From Ceratothoa steindachneri (lineage: Eukaryota; Arthropoda; Malacostraca; Isopoda; Cymothoidae), in NCBI GenBank assembly GCA_963969495.1, contig OZ018333.1, forward strand, positions 15,407,239-15,471,238: a stretch of 64,000 nucleotides of DNA. Reading direction: 5' to 3'. The first letter of the stretch is position 1. Each line of letters begins with the position of its first letter. Below, in pieces: positions 11,695 through 22,025 of the stretch. The position numbers and the translations under genes are program-made. Under the pieces are notes generated by a model. The model searched no databases. It saw only the letters and a list, made by a program, of their open reading frames with translations, and was not told the DNA's origin.

Positions 11695-12399
11695 GAACAC
11701 CATCCAGCAAATTCAGCCAGATTTATTCGACAAAGTCATACAAAATTTGGCCTTGTAAATACATTCAAATTTAAAATAAATTGAGTGCATATATCACACA
11801 CAACTTGTTTTATTTACATTTAAAAATCAAGCAACCTTATTGAAAGACCCTATAGTTTTATTCCATAAACTCCCAATAGCATCTGCCCCTCCATGCCTGA
11901 TTTAAATACTTCATAGTTAATATTCCTACAATTTAAATCTCCAATTAATAAAGTGCAATTATTTTTAATGTTACTTCCATCAATGCTCTATAATTCCTGT
12001 TGTGGTGAGGGTCTATACACTACAAAGATATAATTTGGAAAACCATTCAATTTATTTTGGCTCATATTACCTCAACTTTTTTGGGACAGTCAACTTAAAT
12101 TTCCTGTTAAACTTATATGATTTTTTGGTGTACAGTAGTACTCTTCCACCCTGTTCATGTATACAGTCTTTATTAACTTGCTTATACTCTAGTAGTGCAA
12201 TTTACTGATTATAGTCTCTCTTAGATGTCTCCACCCATGATTACATTATTGCTATACTATCAAAGCTTCATAAGTGCACTAAACATTTAAATTTGGCGAG
12301 CTTATTTCAAATACTATGCACATTACAGTAGTAGACATGTAAATTTGTTTTTTGAAAGAGTACATTATTATTACGGTATAGTGAGCCACTCTCTATGTG

Positions 12400-12885
12400 C
12401 CCTCTACTCTCTGATGCTGTTCTGCCTGAAATTTTGCATTTGAATTATTAATTATTCTTCTAAGCCTTGCCGCACCCACCACATTAGATGAAGACTGTCT
12501 TGCCAGAATAGTCCCATTTGTTTGTAGAAATCATCCCATAAATTGATCCCTCTAGCTGGTGAAGAACCTTAAGAGAGTTGTTAATATAGGATGCTCTTCC
12601 ATAGAAAACATTTGCTGCACCTATTCTGGGAAGGATACTTGTAAACACCACATTACCACACTTCTTTGAGCTTCCTTATCAGTAGAGGGTACCTTGCTAG
12701 AAGTTCCTCGCACCTTATAGATAATAAATTATTAGTACTGATATGTATTATTTAAGCTGTGTCATGTGTATCTCCGCTTGTAAAATCTTTCATTGAATCA
12801 ACCAGATCCTCAACTCTTCCTTCAGTATAACAGTAACTCCTCCATTTGGTTGGTTTTCTGCCACAGAATTCCTAAGTTGGTCCTT
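12400..12885 (-). pseudogene. CR1-like ORF1 remnant with SGNH/GDSL esterase blocks
   Basis: On the minus strand the pieces VDSMKDFTSGDTHDTA and IHISTNNLLS (block III, the Asn block) are followed by NVVFTSILPRIGA, INNSLKVLHQLEGS and finally HLNVVGAARLRRIINNS (the block with the catalytic His). This is the order seen in CR1 ORF1 esterases, and the complete family D copy at 57935 shows the same blocks. Frameshifts and stops break the frame. Confidence 0.65.
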
Positions 12886-13192
12886 AAGATTTTTTCTATG
12901 GAGAAAAAACATTTTGGCGATAGTTGTGGAGAGAGCAATAAAAAAGATTCTGTGAAGATGCATTGATATATGTAAATGTTGAAATGTTGACTTAAAAAAT
13001 AACATTATAATTAATTATTCATAATTTGTATGCAATAATTGTGTCACATAGTTCTTTTTGCTCGGTACTTAAAATTAATCATTATAATTGAGTAAAATTT
13101 TAAATATTTAAATCACCTTTTATTTATATAAGGATGCTTGTAAGGAAATCTCAGCTCAGATATCAAAGAAGAATTTTTTTTTAATCATATCC
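12886..13192 (+). repeat. Segmental duplication, copy 2, left part
   Basis: Matches 6620-6900 of copy 1, including GATAGTTGTGGAGA, AATTAATCATTATAATTGAG and the exon start. It ends abruptly at 13192, where family A copy A4 begins. The match resumes near 20340. Confidence 0.85.
13133..13192 (+). pseudogene. Truncated duplicate of the first upstream exon
   Basis: Acceptor AG at 13131-13132 is followed by about 54 bases matching exon 6833-6976 (GATGCTTGTAAGGAAATCTC). A one-base deletion breaks the frame, and the exon is cut off after AATCATAT by LINE A4. The rest of the exon does not reappear after the LINEs, so sequence was lost. This exon copy is dead. Confidence 0.8.
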
Positions 13193-13727
13193 CCTTCCTG
13201 GCCACTGTGCTGATGGGAATCAGCTCCCATCCAGCACCAGCATAGTCTCTTCTCCTTCTTTTAGACAGCCTGCATAGAACCTCTCCCACAACTCTCTCTG
13301 GTCAGCATCTAATTTCTCAGGGTAGACCAACTTCCTCTCACACATCCATTCTAGATCAGGGGTGGGAGGGGAGGGGACCATGACCACTCAGCACTGAACT
13401 CCGGTTTGGTGTTGGGCTTTTAACAATCTCCTTTAGCCCCACCCACACCTTCCTCACATACCCCTATCTCTCACTCTTCAATTTTATGTCCAGCTCCAGA
13501 TGGAGCTGCCATGCTGAAGGGCTGCCTGGCCCCTGGGCAGAAAGGTGTGGTCCTAAATCGCGGGAGCTGGGTCTGCCGGCCCCATGTTCACTCCTTGCAG
13601 AGCAGGCTACTGTGGGGGGTGATTAGTGTTTACATGCTCTGCCAGGCCTGTAAGCACCTCTTGCAGTGCGGTCAACTGTGAGAGGTGATGAGCTATTGCG
13701 TCCCACAGAAAATTTAGGGTCACCATG

Positions 13728-15701
13728 CCCAATGATGTAAAAAAAACAACAAAATCTCCCCTTAATTCCCCCTTGCTCATTAATGGAGCCGCCCTCGGGC
13801 AGTTCCACTGAAAAAATGGAGTTGTTCCCCCCTGTGCTTACGCAGGGGACCCTCCATACTTCTTTAACCGGAGAGGAGGCTTACTCCTCTCCTACACGTA
13901 CAGGTGTAGGGGACTCCACCTCACCCCCTTCTCTGGAGGTGCTTTCGCGCAACTCCCTATTTCCAGCGGCAGTCCCCATTACCGACCACCCTTCGTTGAA
14001 GCGGCTCGGTAGGGCAAACCCCCTTAGGGGGGAGAGGGAAGCCAGGCCCCTTTGGTCGCTTGCCTCAAAAGACCTGCTGGCAAGAATACTAAACCTTGCC
14101 GGGGTCAAGGCCTGTGCCTCCCCACAAAAGACTCATGACACTGCCAAGGGGACCTGCGATGTCCTGGGAGAGGATGGCCAACTGGAGGCCCCTCCTGTGA
14201 TAGACATGGTCCTTGAGGAAACCCAGCCTCAGACGGTAGGGCCTTCCATGGGAAGGAATCCGGGCTCGGCGCCAAGCACTGAACCTGAATCCGCCCCTAT
14301 GCAAGGTCCTCCTCAAACGGCTGAGGGCTCCGAAGCAGTACAAGGAGGGGAGGGATCTCCTCCAACCGGTGCCCCTGCGACCACCAGGACCTTCTCCATT
14401 TCGGAGAAGGACCTGGCTGAGGCCGGTCGATCTGGCCTAGGGGCTCCTTCTGGCGGAGGTGAGAAGCAGGCTCATTCCCCGCCCTCCTTTCCTAAAAAGA
14501 AGAGAAAAAAGTGTAAGAAGACACAGGGCTCCTCTCCATCCGCAGGGGATGCAGGGACGGCGGGTCTGCTGCCACTTTGGCAAGCGACCAAGCCAAGATC
14601 GGCACATCCGGTTCCTCTGCCCCCCTGAGTGCGGAGCCCCTCACTATGACAAAGACAAAAAGTGCACAGGGCAGATCCTTGATGACGAGTAGAGCCTTGA
14701 TGACATCGGGACCCCTGATTCAGAGATTACCTGGCGATTTCGAGGCCGCTGGCTTCAAATGCTTCCTTGTTATTCACTCCACTGATGGCACCATGTTGGC
14801 CAAGGGCAACATGATCCATCAGAGGTGAGGATTAGCTATTGCAATTGGTAGAGAGCCGAAGGTGACCCGTTTCTCGGATGGGAGCCTTCTGGCAAATGAG
14901 GCAAATCCCGCCGAGGTGGCCAAGATAAGTGCTCTTCGGACACTTGATGGGACCCCGGTGAGTGTGACGCCTCACTCTACCATGAACTTTGTGAAAGGAG
15001 TAGTTTATGCAAGGGAACTCGTTGACTCCTCCATTGAGGACATCACCTTAGAGCTGGCCGACCATGGGGCGGTCAAGGTCGAACGTGTGATGAGAAAACA
15101 GGGAGGGGCCTCGAGACCCACCCCTACACTGTTCTTCAGGTTTGACTGAGACTAGCTCCCTGAGTCAGTGCGTGCCGGTTGGTACCGCTACTGCGTGAAG
15201 GCATTTGCACCACTGCCGCGGCGGTGCTATTACTGTCACCGCTTCAGCCATACGAATCGTTCTTGTAGACGTGCAAAGTCGGGGTCACCCGAAGTTGGTA
15301 TAAATTGTTCCAAGGCCGCACACGATAACTCTAAATCGTGTGTGGCCAAGTGTTTCCATTGCGGAGAGCCAGACCCTGCTTCATCGAAGCAATGTGGTGC
15401 ATATCTCCTTGAGAAAGAAATCCTGGCCGTTCAATCCCAGGATCAACTCTCATTCCACGAGGCTAAGGACTTGGTCCTGGCGTGCCCGGCTCTGCCTGGG
15501 ACGTCATATGCCTCAATATTTAGAAAGGCACCCTCTGCTCCTGGCCCATCCAGGCCAACGAGCATGGTTGTTTCCGCACCCATTTGGAGCCCTTCTGCGG
15601 GCTCTACCCAACCTCGATGCTCGCCTGGTAATGCTGGCTTGAAAAAGGTTCTTACCCATCCCAGGCTAAAACCAGGGCTTCCCTCTCTTTCCCCAGCGTG
15701 A
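13728..15701 (+). pseudogene. Family A ORF1 (gag-like) remnant in A4
   Basis: The start ATG at 13728 (MPND) matches A3 at 22453. Main open segments are 13783-14628, 14862-15149 and 15168-15701. Recognisable parts are the conserved fold before the knuckles (PHSTMNFVKGVVYARELVD, about 14972-15028) and two or three zinc knuckles, CYYCHRFSHTNRSC (about 15227) and CFHCGEPDPASSKQC (about 15354). The 24-base stretch between knuckles that A3 lacks is present here. Role by family: RNA-binding gag protein of the retrotransposon RNP. Confidence 0.85.
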
Positions 15702-16035
15702 CCGTTTCCCGTGAGGCGAAACGGCCACGCACCTCCACCGAGTCGTTAGACTCATAGGAAACAACATCCCTGAAGTTGGTCGCCAGGCCATCTTCCAGGG
15801 TTCTTAAAGCTGTCGCCCCGAAAGGAGAAAAGCAACAAAGGAGCTTTGGCTCCTTCGCCCACGCGGCAAAGCGGGTTCATACCCAGCCCCGGCTTAAATC
15901 AGGGCTCCCCTCTCTTCCCACAGCGTGCCTGTTTCCCGTAAGGCTAAACGGCAATGCACCTCCACCGAGTCGTTAGGCTCACAGGGGACAACACCCCTGA
16001 AGTTGGTTGCCAGGCCATCTTCCGGGGTTCCTAAA
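15640..16035 (+). repeat. Tandem duplication inside A4 ORF1
   Basis: A segment of roughly 200-235 bp occurs twice in a row: CCACCGAGTCGTTAGACTCA near 15736 and CCACCGAGTCGTTAGGCTCA near 15962, each followed by a CTGAAGTTGGT and GCCAGGCCATCTTCC run. A3 has this part only once (about 24365-24510). The two units differ at several positions, so the duplication is not very recent. Confidence 0.8.
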
Positions 16036-16042
16036 GCATCAA

Positions 16043-17790
16043 CGGCTTTCCCTCGGTGCTGCCAGAAGATGTTCTCGCTACACTTTACGTGGATTACCTT
16101 TCTATCTCTTTTGGCACGGCCCAGATGCCAACTCTCAAGCATCGACTCCAACAGGCATTGAACCGCGTCTCTCGCAATGCCGAGGCGCACAGGTTTTGGT
16201 TTTCCTTGGCCAAGACTAAGGTGGTGCACTTCTGCCGCCATCCGCGGCTCCAACCCGACCCAGATTTGTTTCTTAATGGGTTGCGCCTGGAAGTGGTTGA
16301 ATCGCACCATTTCCTTGGTCTTGTATTTGACCGACGCCTCACCTGGGAGGCTCATATTCGCAGCTTAGGGTCTCTTTTACCCGCGCCATGGATATTCTCC
16401 CTTACATGATGTCAGTGCTTGGGACGGTGATAGGGCGACTGCCTTACTTTTTTATCGATCGTTTGTTCTTTCGAAGCTCGAATACGAATGCGAGTTTATG
16501 CATCCGCAGCCGAGCCTTTATTGCGGAAGGTGGACTCGATCCACCACACCGGCCTTCGCCTTGCGACCGGTGCCTTCCGCACTTCCAGGATTGAAAGCCT
16601 GTTGTTCGATGCTGGGGAGATGCCACTCGCTCTACGCTGTGTACAGTGCATCACTCGCCTGTACGCGCGAGCCCGGCGCTTCCCTCAGTCGCCAACAGCT
16701 CTCACTGCTTCCGCAGCTGATCTCGACGGTGCCTATGCCGCCGAGAGACGCCAGTCATACCCTAAGCCCTTTGGGTTTAGGGCCAGGAAACTCCTTCGAT
16801 AGCTAGGTATAGCTCTCGGGCCGGTGGTGCCCCTGGTTCTGCCCAGGATACCACCCTAGAGGGTACCACATTTGGCTATTTATCGCCACGCCTCTGTTCC
16901 CAAAGCTTGTACGGCGCGGGGAGTATTGCGTTCGACCTTTTGGGAGCACACCTCGTGTCACGCTGGAACCGTACCAGTGTATACGGATGGCTCCAAGTCC
17001 GAAGAGGGGGTCTGCTTCCACCCCGTTTTCCCTGTTTTAAGTCAGCGGGGCTCTGCCTGGCGCTGCGTCTGTCTTTACGGCCGAGCTGGTGGCAATACAC
17101 CACTCTGTACAGGAGATTATGCGATGTGCACGGTTCGGAGACCGGATTGTGATCTATAGCGACTCACAAAGCGCCCTGAGTGCTCTCGGTGCATTGGAAT
17201 CTCCGCATCCCCAGTTCGCGATATCCGTGATGCCACGGTTTTGTCAAGCCGGGTGGATGTCGAGATTATCTAATGCTGGGTTCCTGGACATTTAGGAATT
17301 GCGGGGAATGATAGCCCTAAAGAGCGCGAGGACTCTGCGACCGGACCAGCGTTTCGCTCTTCCTCACACTAACTACATGGCAGGAATACGGGCAGCTCTT
17401 CGGACTGCTTGGCGAAGAAGATTAGAGACGGTCTAATGGAACTTAAAGTTGCGTGCCATTGCACCGCGACTTTTCCCATGGACCTATCTCCCAATGCAAC
17501 GACGGGTCACTTTCTGTCATCTCCGAATCAGGCACACTTGTGTGACGCATCGCTATTTGATGGAGCGCTCGCCTGCGCCCTATTGCAACGACTGCGTCGT
17601 CCCCCAGACTGTTCGGCACATTCTTGTTGAATGTCCCAGTCTGGGTGATCTTTGCGCACATTACCTGTCCTGGTACCAGGATGGGCGGGGTCACTACCAC
17701 CTGTCCCTCGTACTCGGGACAGATTCGTGCACACCAACCTGTCAACTTTTAGACTTTTTTGAGGAGGCCGGCCTTCTCCCTGTTATTTAA
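16043..17790 (+). pseudogene. Family A ORF2 remnant in A4: palm, RNase H, C-terminal motif
   Basis: It starts at LPEDVLATLYVDYLSISFG; the YVDD active site of A3 reads YVDY here, losing a catalytic Asp. The thumb (SLYCGRW / KVDSIHHTGLRLATGAFRTS) and RNase H (VYTDGSKS near 16980, YSDSQSALSALGALES near 17156) follow in different frames. The end is MERSPAPYCNDCVVPQTVRH and LLDFFEEAGLLPVI at 17786. Not functional. Confidence 0.85.
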
Positions 17791-17967
17791 AATAATAATA
17801 TTTCTTCAATTTGTTTGTTTTTCTTTTGCTTTTTGTTTGCATTTTTTGTTTTTCCTTTTTTTTCAATCTGGCTTTTAATGTAGCCTAGATTTAGGCTGGC
17901 TTGAGTGCGGCGACTTATTCCCTAGAAGGCAGTCACCAGATGACATATATATATATAAAAAAAAACC

Positions 17968-19545
17968 TCACCTGGGAAGCTCATATTTGCAGCCCTAGGG
18001 TATTTTGTACCCGTACTATTGATATTCTTCATTCCATGAGGTTCAGCCCCTGGGGCGCTGATAGGGCTAATTCCTTACTTTTTTATCGATCCTTTGTTCG
18101 TTTGAAGCTCAACTACGGATGTTAGTTTCATGCATCCGCAGCTGAGCGTGTATTGCGGAATGTGAACTCGATCCACCACACCGGCCTTTGCCTGGCGACC
18201 GGTGCCTTCCGCACTTCCCCCATTGATCCTACTTGACAGATGCTCGTGAAGTGCCACTCTCTCTGCGCGGTGCACAGAGCATTATTTGCCTGTATGTACG
18301 TACTCGGTGGCTCCCTCAATCACCAGCACTTCTCACTGCATCCGCAGCTGTTTTCAACGGTGCCTATGCCGCCGAGAGACGCCAGTCATACTCTAAGCAC
18401 TTTGGGTTTAGGGCTAGGAAACTCCTTCGAGACCTCGGTATAGCTCTCGGGCCGGTGGCGCTCCTGGTTGTGCCTAGGATGCCGCCCTGGAGGGTACCAC
18501 CTTTGGCTATTTGTTGCCGCGCCTCTGCTCCCGAAGCTTGTACAGCGCCGGAAGTATTTCGTTTGACCTTTTTGGAGCAGGCGCTGCGCTGCGTCTGTTT
18601 TCATGGCCGAGCTGGTTACAATACGCTACTCGGCACGGGAGATTACGCAATGTGCCTAGTTCAGAGACCAGATTGTGATTTATAGTAACTAACAAAGCGC
18701 CTTGAGTGCTCTCGGGGCATTGGAATCTCCGCAATATTCGTTATGCCACGGTTTTGGCTACCTGGGTGGATGTCGAGATTATCTTCTACTAGTTTTGTGG
18801 CCATGTAGGAATTGTGGGGAATGGGGCATTCAAAGAGTCAGTGAGGACTGGGTGACCAGACCAGCAAGTCGCGTTTCCTCACACCAAATACATGGCAAGA
18901 ATATGGGCTCCCTCTGGGCAGCTTTTTAAAGATGATTAGGAAATGGTTGAAGTTACTTGCTATTGCGCCGCAATCTTCCCATGGACCTACCCCCCAATGC
19001 CGCAACCGCTTCAGGCTGCTTTCTGTCATCTCCGAATGGGACACACTCGCGGGACGCACCGCCATTTGATGGAGCGCTCACCTGCACCCTACTGTGAAGA
19101 CTGCCTTGTCCCTCAGGCTGTTGGGCACATTCTTGTGTAATGTCCCATTCTGGGTGATCTTCGCGCATGTTACTTGTCCGCATACCGGGACAGGCGGGGT
19201 CGCTACCCCTTGTCCTTTGTACTTGGGATAGATTCATGCACACAGACTTGTTCACTATACTTTTTGGAGAGGCTGGCCACCTCCTCTTTATTTCACCTTT
19301 TTTTAGGCCGCATGTTTGTGCTTACCGTGCCGAGGGAAGGCAGGCCTAACCCCGATGCTGGAGTGCACTTCCATCTTGCTTGTTTGCTTTTTTCTGTTTT
19401 TATTTTTCTTTGTTTAGCCTTTGTCCTTTTTTATCGTTATTTACTTGCATATTGTTATTTATTTTTTTAAATATAGCCTAGTAGTAGGCTGTATCTAATA
19501 CGTCTACTTATGCCCAAGTATGCAGTCACCAGATGGGCTCTTAAA
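17968..19545 (+). mobile_element. I-like LINE family A, copy A5: 5'-truncated, head to tail with A4
   Basis: The copy begins at LTWEAHI in the reverse-transcriptase thumb, directly after the A-rich tail of A4. It then has broken thumb and RNase H frames, the C-terminal motif (SPAPYCEDCLVPQAVGHILV, about 19078), a 3' UTR, the hairpin TAGCCTAGTAGTAGGCT near 19477, and the end CAGTCACCAGATGGGCTC at about 19541. Its tail is of the GGGCTC type, unlike A4, so it is a different subfamily. Confidence 0.88.
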
Positions 19546-20300
19546 ATTTCTATTTTTAAATCCAAAGGAAGATTACTAGCATATAATGGGTTAAAATCTT
19601 GTGATCACTCAAATTGTTGGACATCTTTAATGCCTGCTTTGCCGATGCAGGGCATTTACACTGTCCGACATTTGGTAATAATTTGTGCCGGACAAAAGTT
19701 CCAATAATGCTAAAATGCGGGACCATCTGGCAAAATCTAGTATGTCTGGGAGGCCTATGTATTGGCAATAATGTCCTATCAGGATTGCAATTAGGAGTCA
19801 AAGCAGTTTTGATTCTTTTGAACAAATTAAATTAAAGGAAACAGTTTAATTGTATTAAAGTTATGTATTTATGCAGATTACTTTTGGACTAATTTTAAGT
19901 TACTTGATCAGGCTCAGAATTCAGTTGGGAATTACAGAGATTTTAACCATTAGATGCTTCATTAGAGAAGATAGCTTTAACAAAGTGAGGCTTATTAAAT
20001 GGCTTAGAGTTCCTTTGATGGAGATCATAAATGAGATGGAATGGGTGCTGGGATTTAGTCATGGAAATTCATGACTGAATGGAGTAGACTATATTGCTTG
20101 CTATCTTACTGTGTTTCGATATACCGAGACTACATATAGATTTATTGGGGGTGGCAGAAAATAGGTTTTTAACCTTTCTCACTAAGTGAATCAGGAGGCA
20201 TGTGTTGTAAAGTTCATGATTGGTAGATATATCGCCTGTATGGTCAAAAGATTTTACCATTATATGGAATAAATTGTTAAAATGTTGCAGAAAAAAAGGG
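19546..20300. other. No supported gene
   Basis: About 750 bp between A5 and the resumed exon duplication. Open frames at 19556-19825 (-), 19614-19835 (+) and 19871-20074 (+) show no domain I recognise. This sequence has no counterpart in copy 1 of the duplication, so it is inserted or rearranged material. Confidence 0.4.
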
Positions 20301-20840
20301 GGAACTTTAGAAAGTTTTTAGTAATAAATTTCAAAATAAATTTGTAAAATTAAGGAAAATATCTTTTTCTAGTAGTTCTTTTGGTCCCAATTCTCTTTCA
20401 TACATTGTGTTTAAATACAATTTATTAATCAAATATTCTACAGGATCTTACATTCGAATATATTTGTATTTAGGAAATGTTTGAAGATATTTTAATGAAA
20501 GAAGAGATTAAGGAAGAAGATCTGGAAGATGAAAGTCCTCTTCCTGATCAAGAGGAAGAGAGACTCGATTTCAAAAAGGAAAACTCAGCAAATGCCACTA
20601 CTGAAACAGTAGTGCAAAACTGCCTTCAAGAAAAGGTAATTTTGAACATTTTAATTTGGAGTACAAAATTTAATAATAAATTTTGATGCAATGAAAAGAC
20701 ATGAAACGGGGTAAATTTTATGACACTTGCCAAGGACAATAATATAAAATGGTAAATTACATCATGTTAGTTATTTTCAACTTGGAGAATAAGAGTGGAA
20801 GAGTGTACAGTGATGCCCATAATAGTCAGTGAAAAACACT
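20301..20840 (+). repeat. Segmental duplication, copy 2, right part
   Basis: Matches 7200-7690 of copy 1: AGTAGTTCTTTTGGTCC, TTAATCAAATATTCTACA, the whole exon, and TTTTATGACACTTGCCAAGG downstream. The match fades near 20840, about 100 bp before the hAT element. Confidence 0.85.
20474..20635 (+). CDS. Second upstream coding exon (acidic) of zinc-finger gene, copy 2
   Basis: A 162 bp, 54-codon exon with acceptor ATTTAG ending at 20473 and donor GTAATT at 20636, phase 0 at both ends. It begins EMFEDILMKEEIKEEDLEDE and ends NCLQEK. Compared with 7319-7480 it differs by scattered substitutions, several of them conservative or acidic (for example EEER for KEKL), with no indel. It could be an alternative to, or be included together with, the first copy before the zinc-finger exon 11 kb downstream. 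Confidence 0.65.
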
Positions 20841-21546
20841 GCCATTACTATGGCGTATTTTGATATACCACCCAAAAATGTATATATGGAAATTTACATT
20901 ACCTGCCTTGCAAGTCAGGTAGGGTGGAATAATAGGATACCAGAGCTGGGCACATTCCTTGATTTTTGGTTGTGCATTAGCACTCCTCCAGCCGCAGTTA
21001 GTGCGTTCCTGGAATAGCGTTCCTCAATTTTTTGGCTCGGTGCGTTCCTGCTTGAGCTCTCAGAAACTATTAAAGTGTCCCTCAAAAAAGTAGTGCATTC
21101 CTCAAAAAACTTGAAAAAGGAAAAAAACTGCATTCCTCACAAACACTACTGTGCGCATCAAAAGAACTATTCCGCAACTCAAAAATAAAACAAAATACAA
21201 GGTAATAATACATCAGAGCTTCATACATTAAAATATATGTATATTTCAGACTTTTTACCAGTTTCTCTGACTATATCACAAAAATTCACTAAATCAAAAA
21301 TATCACTTAAGTATTAGACTTAGTATTTAAAATGTATTTTACTGCATTCCACTGTATTTTACTGTATTTGACAAGTAGACACCTAGTTTCTAAACATTTT
21401 TATTATTCATTATTTTGTATTACAGTATTACACTAATTTTTATTTTACTTTAAATCTGACACAACGATTCAATTTTCATTATTGTACATAAAGATTAAAG
21501 ACTTCTTCAAGTTACAACACTTTTTAAAGTTTTTAAAGAATTAAAA

Positions 21547-21934
21547 TTACTGCTGCCCCTGCATCACCTTGTCCCCAAGGAGTTGCATGTTGCCCCTCAC
21601 AAATGCCGGCTGTTCAAAGTTAATGTTGCTCAGGTTGGACCTCTTTGCCCTCAAAATGTCTCCCGCTGAGCTAAACAGCCTCTCCACAGCAGCTGAGCTG
21701 GGAAGAGGTGTATTGTATTTTTTAAAGAGGTCCAGCCATGCGTCCCTGTAGTGGGTGGGAAGGAGGTCCTGGTTGAGGGGGACGCCCACCATCACTCTTC
21801 CACTGGTCCAGGGTCTTGGTGACCGTCTCCTCCAACTCCTCCCCCCGCCTCACCTGCGGCAGTGGAGAGGAGCAGGTGGAACTGGTCCACCTCCTCCTGC
21901 CTCTCCTCAGTGTCCACCATCTCTGTCACCTCCT
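21547..21934 (-). pseudogene. hAT transposase remnant, C-terminal dimerisation domain
   Basis: On the minus strand LLPTHYRDAWLDLFKKYNTP is followed by LPSSAAVERLFSSAGDILRA, KRSNLSNINFEQPAFVRGN and MQLLGDKVMQGQQ, ending at a stop (21547). This is the hATC dimerisation region that closes hAT transposases. Upstream on the minus strand (21815-21934) the frame is shifted; the A3 insertion point is at 21922-21934. Confidence 0.92.
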
Positions 21935-22025
21935 CCCTGTAAGGGGCGCGGTGATTTGCCATCCTGGCCGCTGTGCTGACGGGATCCAGCGCTCCGTCCG
22001 GCCCCAGCTTAGCCTCTCTTCCTTC
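21935..22025 (+). promoter_or_regulatory. Conserved 5' UTR block of A/F family LINEs
   Basis: The first 80-90 bases (CCCTGTAAGG, GGTGATTTGCC, GCTGTGCTGACGGGA, CCAGCTTAGC) recur at the 5' ends of F1 (33477), F2 (36184), F3 (43228) and, slightly truncated, A4 (13193). The core can pair as CCGT-GCTG-ACGG. LINEs need an internal promoter at the extreme 5' end, so promoter or RNA-structure function is likely. Which of these is inferred, not shown. Confidence 0.6.

Larger units (their letters stand above)
10698..11850 (+). mobile_element. Tc1/mariner-superfamily transposon, interrupted by LINE tail A2
   Basis: The inverted ends are GGGTCTTTCAACAAGG at 10698 and the complement of GGGTCTTTCAATAAGG ending at 11850. 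The total is 1153 bp, of which 338 bp is the inserted A2 tail. The element sits inside the endonuclease of the minus-strand CR1-like LINE: the LINE frame reads up to one end and resumes beyond the other. Transposase fragments are on the + strand. Confidence 0.88.
9640..12330 (-). pseudogene. CR1-like ORF2 remnant: endonuclease and start of reverse transcriptase
   Basis: In order on the minus strand: YYCNVHSI and FDSIAIMESWVE (12330-12250, start of endonuclease); LLIGDLNCRNINYEVFKSG (about 11950, the GDxN motif); after the inserted mariner, LVNEPTQGENILDIILTNN (about 10680); a linker with KLKWWNHDI; and FKKGNRE near 9760, the first reverse-transcriptase block. The palm with its FADD motif is missing. 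Many stops and frameshifts are present. Not functional. Confidence 0.75.
9490..12885 (-). mobile_element. CR1-like LINE, minus strand, interrupted
   Basis: Read on the minus strand, this element holds the end of an SGNH-type ORF1, an endonuclease, the start of the reverse transcriptase and a 3' UTR with AATAAA ending in (ATT)n at about 9490. Most of the reverse transcriptase is deleted. A Tc1/mariner element (10698-11850) interrupts the endonuclease. The 5' side stops near 12885, where the duplicated zinc-finger-gene intron starts, so the copy is 5' truncated. The ORF1 esterase plus this style of ORF2 indicate the CR1 group. Confidence 0.75.
13193..17967 (+). mobile_element. I-like LINE family A, copy A4: nearly full 5' end, large internal deletion
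   Basis: The 5' UTR starts about 22 bases inside the family 5' end (compare A3 at 21935). ORF1 is present but frameshifted. From about 16043 the sequence jumps straight into the reverse-transcriptase palm, losing about 2.3 kb relative to A3. RNase H and the C-terminal motif follow in broken frames. The 3' end has the hairpin near 17881 and the (TA)n plus A tail at about 17945-17967. It destroyed the duplicated exon at 13133. Confidence 0.9.

Noticed and set aside
13783..13808. ATG at 13783 as the true start of A4 ORF1
   Set aside because: The homologous start in A3 is MPND at 22453, which corresponds to 13728 in A4; a frameshift separates it from the long open frame.
15990..16070. Splicing of LINE RNA as the cause of the A4 deletion
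   Set aside because: The left side of the join in A3 is CTGTCC after AAAG, not GT, and there is a three-base shared sequence at the join.
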